This document shows, in pieces, positions 55,820-64,000 of a DNA stretch of 64,000 nt; the first letter of the stretch is position 1, and each line of letters begins with the position of its first letter. The notes below the pieces were generated by a model, which saw nothing but the letters and a program-made list of their open reading frames with translations, ran no database searches and was not told the DNA's origin. Origin of the DNA: Amaurobius ferox. Taxonomy: Eukaryota > Arthropoda > Arachnida > Araneae > Amaurobiidae. The stretch covers positions 113,192,127-113,256,126 of the forward strand of contig OX578146.1 in assembly GCA_951213105.1 (NCBI GenBank), in the 5' to 3' direction. The position numbers and the translations under genes were made by a program.

Positions 55820-55910
55820 TAAATAACCGAAATGTTAAAATAAATAAGAAAATGTTAAAATAAATAACCAAATGTTAAAATAAATAACCAAATGTTAAAA
55901 TAAAAAACAA
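55820..55910. repeat. 20-bp tandem repeat, about 4 units
   Basis: AATGTTAAAATAAATAACCA repeated with small changes, in unit C only. Confidence 0.85.
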
Positions 55911-57799
55911 AAGACTAAGTTTGATTTAAACATAACGAGTCTTTAGAAAACTTTGAATTACACAAATCGGGATATTTTACTAAAATATGTTCTTCCTCTT
56001 ACGAAAGTCCAAACTATAACACCTCCAGACAAATCATTCCATTATATCATCAATACAATTTCCCTAAAGAAAATTTTTTGGCATCTCTCCGATGTTTTTC
56101 ACAATCAATAGAAGTGATGCTATCTCACTTTCAGAAAAAAAGTCCATCTACAACGGTGTTATCTTCGAGTCTTGACATGCTTTCTAAAGAGCAGATCATT
56201 TTCCGGAACGAAGTGAAGAGTGGAAATATAGATATACGGAGATTTTCCGCACCTTTATGTAAATTAATTATGTACATTAATGTATAATTCAATTTCTAAA
56301 TCCCTTAAATGTAATATATTACGAATATTCTACATTTCGTTGCAATTTCACAGAAAAATATGCGGCGATACTTTCTACGTAATTTTAACTTTCTGATACT
56401 ATTATAAAGTTAGAGACATTTTTTCGCCAGCAAATTTCGAATTTGAGATTTTGTCGTATAATCAACCACATTTCAAGACGTTCGAAACCCATCTTGAACA
56501 ATTTCGGAAAAAATCCGTCTGTGCGTGCGTGCGTGTGGACACGGCAGCACAAAAAGGAATGCATCTACATTTATCCAATTTTATGTGTGTATACATTATA
56601 TGAAAAACTAGAAATAGATAGAACTTTGAGTTATTCACACGATTAGAACACGGATTGTTCAAAATTTAAGAACTTCATTATTTCTTATGAAAAACAATTA
56701 TAATTATCATAACAATGGTGGTAATATACAGTATACGGGAAAAATTATAATATAAACTACTCTATGGATTTATATGGCATCAAAATAATTTATAATAACA
56801 TAGATAAACCAAATGCATCCATGGGAGTCACTAAGCTGTTGCCAACATGAAAAAATAATTTTGAAATATACCGGTATATTATGAATAACTTGAGTACTAT
56901 TCTTAAAAAGCATACACATTCTTCTTCATTCTGATAATGATTGTAATACAAGTACAGCAAAATACTATGGGATATGAATGTATGAGAATTTCGAGTGGAA
57001 AATCAAACTCTGGATATTTTAAATCAATGTAAGAGTTATTCATTTATTTCAGAAATCCCATCTTCTTATGGTGTTATCCCCAGTCTAGACGCATTCTAGA
57101 GGATCATTTTTCGCGACGGCGTGAAATTCGTTTGAAAATATAGATTATGGGGATTTCACATACCTTCCAGGAATGAAAAGCAACTATTTTCCAATAATTT
57201 TTTTTTAATCCACCATTATGAGGAGTTTCTGTATTATCTACAAGAAAATTTTAAAGTAACAGGAAAATCGGGGGGGTGTAGAAAGGTGAAAATTTTAAGG
57301 GCAGCTTTTTTACCGTTGTTGGGGGTGGCTCAGCAACTATGCATAACCTACTACAGTAGCTGAATCAGCTGAGTCTTCTAGTGGGATGACTTGATTGAAA
57401 ATATTTCCCTTTTTTTCTTTAAATTTTAATATTTAGTGAATTTCACAAAGTGTAAAAGGTGAACTCGATTGTCTCCGCTTGATCTTTCATTAAAGTATAA
57501 ATCCTAACCATAATCGATTGAATCGGCAAAACTGCTCTTGCAAAAGGTGCTTGCACCAGAAAATATGTCCCTGCGTTGAGAAATAATCTTTGTCTTTGAA
57601 ATATACCAATAAAACTGTTACAGCAGCCATTTATTTCATAAACTATGACTGTCCGATTTGTTGTCTTATTCAGGAATGTTAAAATAAGTAACATATACAT
57701 GCGCAGAAATATAATGTACAGCCTTTTCAAAATATTTTTCCATCAGCAACAAAGCGCATTTGAATCGAGAAATAATTTGACAGCGGATACTGGCAAAGA

Positions 57800-58340
57800 T
57801 TGAAGATGCCACAGTGTCTGATTGTCTTCCATATATGCGTTTCGTGGGTCACTCATGTCCATTCATACCAATTACATAATCATTTAAAACTATGTAATTA
57901 ACATTTTTTTTCAATCGCGCATAGTTGCAGAGTTTGTTTTCCTAACTTCTTAAATTCTCTGCTAGGGGGCGTTATAATCTCTTTGATTCTAACGAAAATA
58001 GTCTATTCCCTGTAGATAGACCTGACGTATGGACACTCACGGACATTTTCTTATAAAGTTAAAAGAGTTGAAAGTGCCACTGTATAACAGGCCCTGATGA
58101 TATGACGTTTTGATAGATATTGTCTTCCACATACCTGTTTCGTTCAATGCTGGTGTCGAAACCTATTAATTGAGCAATCTTTTACAATTTTGTAATCGGC
58201 TCTTTTTCGTTCATCTCGCTTTATTACCGAGTTCGTGACCTATTTTTTAAAATTCTCCACTAGGGCTCTGCAATTACTTTTATTCCATCGGTTATGGTCA
58301 TTTTACTATAGATGGACTTAATGTGTACACTTTTGGATCT
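57800..58340 (+). repeat. Two successive copies of the 7386-7640 repeat
   Basis: Both begin with ATTGTCTTCCA(C/T)ATA and contain CGTTTCG, a central TTCCTAACTTCTTAAATTCT / CGAGTTCGTGACCTATTTTT segment, 'TCTGCTAGGGGGCG / TCCACTAGGGCTCT', and a final GACCTGACGTATGGACACTC / GATGGACTTAATGTGTACAC. Spacing is about 305 bp. Confidence 0.7.
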
Positions 58341-58673
58341 TTGCTTAGAAAGTTTTTAGGGTGTTTAAGGACCTTTCTAGGAACGTGGCGAGAATCTCGA
58401 AAGAAAGGGGAAGACAAATCCCCTGTCAGCTCCTTAGACTATACCCATAAGAAAAAGCAAATTATATAGCAAATTATATTATAAGCCTGAAAAGATACCT
58501 CAACCCCGACCAGCTGTACTCTATCTATATACAGGGTGTCCAGTGCTATCGGTGCCCAATGGCTATTTCCTCAACCGTTATTCCACAAAATTAATATATG
58601 ATCTTCTAACACTATGCAAATCCGATACGATAACCAGACGAAATATGCCTGACCTACGAACTGTGATATTCGA

Positions 58674-58791
58674 GCCAACGGCCCTACCGTGTTGAAAACA
58701 CCAGATCTCGTTAGATCACCGAAATCAAGCAGCATCGGGCGCAGTTAGTACTTGGGTGGGTGACCACCTGGGAACATCGCGTGCTGTTGGC
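58674..58791 (+). rRNA. 5S-rRNA-like SINE head (pseudogene)
   Basis: 118 bp, GCCAACGGCCCTACCGTG to GTGCTGTTGGC, very close to the head at 24633-24750. The internal control region is intact by eye (TCACCGAAATCAAGCAGCAT, AGTACTTGGGTGGGTGACCA). Confidence 0.9.
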
Positions 58792-59062
58792 AAATTTCGG
58801 GCGCGGTAGCCCGGTGGTTTGCGCGCTGGATTTGCACGCTGCCACAACTGCCGCGTGTTCATGCGGAGTACGATCACGTTAAACATGTGGGTCCGTAAGT
58901 CCTTCCGAGAGGTTGGTGGTAGGGGAAGGAGGGTACGGTCCCTGTGGATGCCTCCCCCACTGGGTTCCGGTCTAAATTGGGTGGCACTTCCCGGCTGTCC
59001 AAACAGTTACCTTACACGTTTCTGGTAGGTCGGACGGTCTGGGTCTCAGCAACAACAACAAC
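58674..59062 (+). mobile_element. 5S-rRNA-headed SINE nested in the MITE
   Basis: A 118-bp 5S-like head (58674-58791), the tRNA-head remnant GGGCGCGGTAGCCCGGTGGT, the common body, and a tail of GTCTCAGCAACAACAACAAC. It interrupts the left arm of the MITE; the right arm (near 59385) has no SINE. A clear target duplication is not visible; at most 2-3 bp could be claimed. Frames 58819-59028 and 58944-59174 are shadows. Confidence 0.93.
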
Positions 59063-59724
59063 GATCCCCCGGTCCTACCAATTATATTTAGGAAAATCAT
59101 CCACCTACAATTTCATGCAAAATAAAAAAAATCTTCCTTTTACGACCAAAATTCACCGGGTTATGAAGCATTAAACTTTATGACTTAAGTCGCTTTTTCG
59201 GGCATTAAAATGTCCCGTTTCAGGCAACCAACCAATCGGGAATCGCATTTGACCATTTCTCAGCACAAAAAGTGCTCCAACTTTAAACAGCTATAAGTCG
59301 GTCAATTTTGGTCGTAAAAGGATGATTTTTTTTTTATTTTGCATAAAATTGCATGACGATGATTTTCCTAAATATAATTAGTAGTACCGGGGGATTGTAT
59401 AAAACTTTATATTTCGTATTTCTTTCAGAAATGCATTTAATGATTTAAACTGTTTCTAAAATAATAGATTTTAAAATTCAAAACATTTTTGCAATTAGAA
59501 GTGTATCTCTGTGATTAACGGTTGAGGAAATAGCCATTGGACACCGATAGCACTGGACACCCTGCATATTGGATCAATATTATCAATTTCCATCCGAGAA
59601 CCAAGAACTTTCAAAAATTAAATTTAGAATTTAATTAAGAGATATCGAATCCACCTTGGCGACTTTGTCGAAATGACGCCAAGTTGCAAGCATTTCCCCA
59701 AACTTGTCGTCTTGCATCAAACAC

Positions 59725-60300
59725 TTTTTATTAACACTTTACAACATAGTTGAAAGTGTTTATGACTTTGTTCATTCTGTCTGTCTGTCTGTCTGCCCGT
59801 TAGCACGATAACTGCCGTAAAAATGGCTTTATCAAAATGAAATTATGTTTGTCAGACGGTCTGTGGGATCTATGGGAATATAAATGAATAATATCACCCA
59901 ATTAGTTTTGGATTGAACCTGCGTTGAAAAAATGAAATATATTGAATCCTATGGGACCTAATGTTTCAAATATTTTTTAAGCAAATTTAAAATTCACAAA
60001 TTGCTTCGAAAATTTTAGGAAATATTCAAATTATCCCATAAAATATATAAAAACAATTTCAGTAAAATATGTTAGGTAGTTTTTTAAATACAAATTATTT
60101 AATATAGGGAGAAAAACAAATTCAATTAAATTCTGACTCTTGTTATATCCTCCAGAAAGGAAAAAAAGGATATATTATATAATAAATATCTTTCAAAATG
60201 TTTAATTATTTCATTTATGAGAAAGGTTTCACATTTTAAAATAAATATGATAGATAACAATTTTTCAAATTTTTTGAATAAAATAAATTATTATAGTATT
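59725..60300 (-). repeat. Dispersed repeat, minus copy (partner 21260-21950)
   Basis: AACACTTTACAACATAGTTG, TGACTTTGTTCATTCTGTCT, GCCCGTTAGCACGATAACTG and ATATCACCCAATTAGTTTTG are the reverse complements of segments in the 21.3-21.9 kb copy. Similarity continues through the TCCCATAAAATATATAAAAA region. Confidence 0.8.
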
Positions 60301-60329
60301 GTGATGAATGAATGAAACAATTGGAAAAA

Positions 60330-60700
60330 TGTTTATGAGTGAAATGCTGCTTTTATATAGAGGCGATTTATATTTCGATGACGTCATTTAAATAAAGATC
60401 ATTTGTTTTCGATGAGGTTTTCAAATATAAAAAAATATTGTAGTGTGATGATAATTTTAAAAGTATTACCAAGGAAGGTATCGCATTTTAGAGATGTTTA
60501 AACCAGGCAATTTATATTTCAATGCCGTCATTTGAATGAAGTTCATTTTCTTCGATGAAGTTTTCAAATATAATAAATTAATGTAGTATTGTGATAATTT
60601 TAAAAATATTTCCGAGGAATGTATCGCATTTTAGAGATGTTTGTATAAAATTGTATTGAAGTTGGAAAGTGTTTCATAATTAATGCTTTATGAATGATTG
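60330..60700 (+). repeat. About 140-bp tandem repeat, 2-3 diverged units
   Basis: GTATCGCATTTTAGAGATGT occurs at about 60479 and 60618. Each is preceded by a 'gataattttaaaa.tatt.cc.agga' segment, and ATTTATATTTCRATG.CGTCAT occurs before the first two. A further separate copy lies at 61860-62030. Overlapping frames (60600-60936) are chance. Confidence 0.75.
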
Positions 60701-61424
60701 ATCTTTTTTGTTTCTTATCTGCATTTATAATTAAAAACGTCAATTTGGGTCCCAAAGAATTTGGGTATTTAAACTTGTGCCCCGCGGGCCCTTTCATGAA
60801 ACGCGGCTATGCTACCCACACCGTTATTGAATTTTGCTTTCGTATAAATCACGTTGAACAAGCAAAGATAAAAAAAAAAAATCGAAATTTCGATTCCAGA
60901 TACGGCTCGGAGAAAAAGCTATTCTCAGGATATTAAAATACTTCTTCGTTACAAGGACTCTGAAGAAAAGATTTATGCAAATATTATTTGCTCCAAAGGT
61001 ACTGAACATTTTCGGCTAGTCTACACTTTTCATGAATGTCACGTCGTTTAAAAAATGATACCATGCGTACATTCGGATGCATATCTAAAACCAGGAAAAC
61101 GGGTTTCAGAATGGAATCCTAGAAATGAAAACTTTATGTTTATTGATTCTTAAAAGAAAACTGTTCCTAATGGTTCTGCATTTTCTTAGAAAGGAGATGA
61201 AAATATGCAAGATCTCTGTTACATTTCCTGTTGGTGTGTATTAAAGGAAATATAATGTGGTTTCTCAAAACATACGTAGATTTGATATTACCACCTTTAA
61301 AACTTCATGTCATCAGAGGCAAATTTGAAGATAAGATAAATATGTGGTGACTTATTGGCTCTCACTTCAGGTGAGGCCCCAAGTTTCTCAATATTGTATC
61401 TAGATTGCGTTTATACAATTTTTT

Positions 61425-61690
61425 CCTTTCTCTGCAATACATAGTAATGTGTAGGGAAAGTATTGGAATCGTATCGAAAATCGCAACTCGAATTTTCGGC
61501 GAATCTACACGTTTCGAGCATTCTAGGATCCGAAAAGATTATTTTTAGCGTGGCGTCTGTGTGTGTGTCTGTGTGTATGTTTGTGCAATGTATATTTCTA
61601 CTCTTACTCAAGAACTGGTTGGTAAAAAAAGAACCTGCTTGGTTTTGTAAAACGGCCCGCAAAAATTGTCAAAATATGAAATTAATATAA
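61425..61690 (+). repeat. Truncated TG-family copy
   Basis: CTTTCTCTGCAATACATAGT, TGTAGGGAAAGTATTGGAAT, GCAACTCGAATTTTCGGCGA, TTTTTAGCGTGGCGTCTGTG and a short TG tract. It ends near AAAACGGCCCGCAAAAATTG without the 3' signature. Confidence 0.75.
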
Positions 61691-61859
61691 TTCCATAACG
61701 AAGCGTAATTTTAACGTATGAAGAATGTAAACACATTAAGCTATTGTACGATGAGTTATATAAGAATTGTTGAATTTTTTAATGCAACATTATTTTGTTT
61801 TGGAGTCTGGAATATAAGTTGAAAATATTAATGGATTTTACATATATAAGCAGACTGTT

Positions 61860-62030
61860 TTATAGCATTGCATTTTTTGATGAAGTTTTTAGTTTCCAAG
61901 TAAAATAAATATTGTAGTACGGTGATAATTTAAAAAATATCACCACCGAATGTATCGTATTTTAGAGATGTTTAAATAAAATTGCATTTCAGTTGGGAGT
62001 GCTTCCTAATCAATGATTTCTGCATGAATA
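61860..62030 (+). repeat. Detached copy of the 140-bp repeat
   Basis: TATTGTAGTACGGTGATAAT, ATGTATCGTATTTTAGAGAT and AGTTGGGAGTGCTTCCTAAT match 60560-60690 (AATGTAGTATTGTGATAATT, ATGTATCGCATTTTAGAGAT, AGTTGGAAAGTGTTTCATAA). Confidence 0.7.
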
Positions 62031-62099
62031 ATCTTTCTTGATAAAGACATTAATTAGCTTTAAAATAAGATATTGAGAAACTATTTAGTATTACAAAAT

Positions 62100-62720
62100 A
62101 GTGAGTTATATGTTTATATTTGCCGAGATGAACTTTTTTATTTAAAAATAAAATTTTTCATTTTGGAAAATAAGGGAAATATTTTTATGACAATTTCTTG
62201 TCTTTAAATTGAAATGAAAACGTGAAATGTAATTAAAATATATTTTTAATACTCAGTTATCTGCCCCCATATTGATAAGTACTCATTCAAAAGAACTTCG
62301 CTTTAGAGGCCTCAAAATTTTCAATACTTTATTTAATTTTAAGTTATGAGGAAATTATACTCTATTTGAATAATGCAAGATCTATAAGTCCGAAAAATAT
62401 TGTAATGAAAAAAATATTGACGTATTTAATAGTAGTTTCGACCAGATTGTGTTAATCTAGATCCCACCTTAAAATTAAAAGATAAAATATTAAAAATGAA
62501 AGTTGATTTTCTACAATGTCATACTGTTGTTATAAAAACAGTGCTGGATAGAGATTTCTGACTACCTTGGACCATAGAATTAGGAGCATCATATGAAGAA
62601 TATCTGGTAATAGTTGACTTCACTCTGGGTGAAACTCTTTCTCACTATCAAGCCTTATGATTCTATGCATTAACAATGTATTTATAATGTATCGATAATT
62701 GATATATTATCAATACATGG
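62100..62720. other. No recognisable feature
   Basis: AT-rich sequence without a credible frame or repeat partner that I could find. Confidence 0.45.
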
Positions 62721-62721
62721 T

Positions 62722-63600
62722 AAACTTTGGTCAAAAAGCGACTTAACACAGAATGTTTACCTTAAAATTAAGATAAAATTAATTGGGATGACAAGTATTT
62801 CGCATTTTAGATTCCATTTCATGAACATGCCAAATCGATTATTATTTAAAACTCAGATGAAAGTTCAAGAAGATAGTGCTCTTCAAAACTTATCAACCTT
62901 TCCTTCCATCCCACTCCCAAATTGAGCAACATCATCTGTGAAATTGTCTGGCCACACGCGATCTGATTTTACAAAACAATGATTGGAAATGAGATAAATT
63001 CCAAACTTAGTGTTAAACGGTTTAAAATATTTTTTCTGAAAATTTTGGTCAAAAAGCGGCTTAACACAAAATGTTTACCTAAAAGTTAAGATGAAATTAA
63101 TTGGGATGACAAGTATTTCGTATTTCAGATTCCATTTCATGAACATGCCGAATCTATTATTATTTAAAACTCGGATGAAAGTTCAAGAAGATAGTGCTCT
63201 TTAAAACTTATCAACCTTTCCTGCCATCCTACTCCCAAATTGAGCAACATCATCTGTGAAATTGTCTAGCCACACGCGATCTGATTTTACAAAACAATGA
63301 TTGGAAATGAGATAAATTTCAAATTTAGTGTTAAACTGTTTAAAATATTTTTTCTGAAAATTTTGGTGAAAAAGTGGCTTAACACAAAACATTTATCTAA
63401 AAATTTAGATGTAATTAATTGGGATGATAAGTATTTCGTATTGTAAATTCCATTTCATGAACATGCCAAATCTATTATTATTTAAAACCCCGATGAAAGT
63501 TCAAGGGAATAGTGCTCTCTAAAACTTATCAACCTTTCCTTCCATCCCACTCCCAAATTGAGCAACATCGTCTGAGAAATTGTCTGGCCACACGCGATCT
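62722..63600. repeat. 318-bp tandem triplication
   Basis: TTAACAC occurs at 62743, 63061 and 63379 (318-bp steps) in the context AAAAAGCG(A/G)CTTAACACA. Each unit continues through TTAATTGGGATGACAAGTAT, TCCATTTCATGAACATGCC and TTGAGCAACATCATCTGTGA to CACACGCGATCTGA. Unit 3 departs from the others right after CGATCTGA. The minus frames in each unit (for example 63201-63392) stay partly open but diverge. Confidence 0.92.
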
Positions 63601-63808
63601 GACTTACCCGCTCAGTGAGCTGAAATAATAGAGGGACACTTAGTACTTCCGACTCCTTTAGCAAAGACTGGCACCCTCTTTTAATATGCAGCAAAGCCAT
63701 TATTATGTCGGATGTCCTGCTATCCGTCTTTATGGTAGTGGGTGGTTCGCCCTTGCCGGATAATGTGTTCTTAATGAAACCGTCGGCACGATGAAAACCG
63801 GATGACAA
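63482..63808 (-). CDS. Unrecognised 108-codon open frame at the edge of the triplication
   Basis: Reading on the minus strand, this frame crosses from copy 4 of the four-copy dispersed repeat (63690-63800) into unit 3 of the 318-bp repeat. A strong splice-donor-like sequence, GAGCGGGTAAGT, lies at the junction near 63605-63616. Composition is balanced, but no domain is recognised. Its two halves come from different repeats, so a real protein is unlikely. Confidence 0.12.
   Translation of the reverse strand: MSSGFHRADGFIKNTLSGKGEPPTTIKTDSRTSDIIMALLHIKRGCQSLLKESEVLSVPLLFQLTERVSQIACGQTISQTMLLNLGVGWKERLISFREHYSLELSSGF
63690..63800 (-). repeat. Four-copy dispersed repeat, copy 4 (minus)
   Basis: CCTTGCCGGATAATGTGTTC followed by TTAATGAAAC and upstream GTCGGATGTCCTGCTATCCG are the reverse-complement counterparts of CATTAAGAACACATTATCCA and GATGACCGGATGTCCGGC in copy 1. 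Confidence 0.65.
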
Positions 63809-64000
63809 TCCTGTGTCGGGATGTCAGAGCTAGAAAGATCAGGAGGGATAAATTTGCACGAGAAAATGTGTAAAGAACAGGGATAAATGTTTTGACAAAA
63901 ATCGATTGTCAGAATGTTTTTTTCGAGAAACTCATTATTTAAAAGCATTTTACAGTCGTGCTAAAAAATTGCATCATTCAAATATTTTCATTACTTTCAT

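Larger units (their letters stand above)
52110..57200. repeat. Tandem segmental duplication, three full and one partial unit
   Basis: Unit A about 52130-53260, unit B about 53265-54370, unit C about 55296-56290 plus flank, and a partial unit D at about 57030-57150. Shared blocks in order: GTTTTATCTAATGAGCCGAG, TTAGGTATAAGCGGAATGTC, TTGTTAATTATTATGTTGCG, GAATCTTTAGAAAACATTGA, GTGATGCCATCTCACTTTCA and GCAGAGGATCATTTTCCGGA. B and C are offset by about 1.1 kb once the inserted LTR is removed. A and B are offset by about 1.3 kb, with extra sequence including a (TA)n tract in A. Frames inside (for example 53844-54053, 54037-54285, 56078-56287) are not conserved in full between units. Confidence 0.85.
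58532..59564. mobile_element. Palindromic mariner-type MITE carrying a nested 5S-SINE
   Basis: Left end CAGGGTGTCCAGTGCTATCG, then CCCAATGGCTATTTCCTCAA. The right end is the mirror TTGAGGAAATAGCCATTGG and CGATAGCACTGGACACCCTG. Inner arms also mirror each other (TTAGGAAAATCATCCACCTA and ACGACCAAAATTCACCGGGT versus ATTTTGGTCGTAAAAGGATG and GATGATTTTCCTAAATATAA). TA precedes the left end; the right flank reads CATA rather than TA. Without the SINE it would be about 640 bp. No transposase. Confidence 0.9.

Overview
This is AT-rich, repeat-dense nuclear DNA from a eukaryote. There are no closely packed genes, ribosome binding sites or operons. What can be recognised is 5S-rRNA- and tRNA-derived SINEs, a Tc1-type and a mariner-type transposase pseudogene, a Penelope-like reverse transcriptase fragment, palindromic MITEs, a solo LTR, minisatellites and many (TA)n and (CA/TG)n tracts. 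Together these suggest an intergenic or heterochromatic stretch of an arthropod genome, perhaps an arachnid such as a spider. That taxonomic guess is inference. I find no convincing host protein-coding gene: nearly every open frame is short, AT-driven or inside a repeat.

Layout. 0-3.5 kb: unannotated sequence, then a 2.3-kb near-perfect palindrome (1224-3514) made of two inverted copies of a TG-rich repeat that recurs at 8.5, 12.2, 17.6, 20.3, 30.2, 36.2, 38.4 and 61.4 kb. 3.6-7.4 kb: a degenerate tRNA-SINE, a 46-bp minisatellite of about 35 units (4540-6150) and a minus-strand 5S-SINE. 7.4-22.8 kb: dispersed repeats, two inverted-repeat MITEs (13.2 and 14.5 kb) and a tRNA-headed SINE (15861-16151). 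22.8-28.1 kb: a transposon cluster holding a Tc1 element with IR/DR-type ends, a palindromic Penelope-like element with a SINE nested in one arm, and a broken mariner-like transposase. 29-46 kb: two copies of a TTAA-flanked MITE carrying a large hairpin (29.1 and 44.9 kb), a 195-bp triplication, 26-bp, 34-bp and 50-bp minisatellites, a 1.45-kb mariner-type MITE, and a 5S-SINE with a different body. 46.5-51 kb: another tRNA-headed SINE and two tRNA-like sequences. 52-57.2 kb: a tandem segmental duplication of about 1.1-1.3-kb units, interrupted by a solo LTR with a clean 5-bp target duplication. 57.8-64 kb: a MITE with a nested 5S-SINE, more dispersed repeats and a 318-bp triplication.

The most informative signal is a modular SINE system. 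Four elements start with a 118-bp 5S-rRNA-like head. Three of these join it to a tRNA-head remnant and a body that is also found behind plain tRNA heads (15.9 and 46.5 kb). The fourth joins the same 5S head to an unrelated tRNA-like body (39.1 kb). Several insertions are dated relative to one another by target-site duplications and by paralogous empty sites inside this window.
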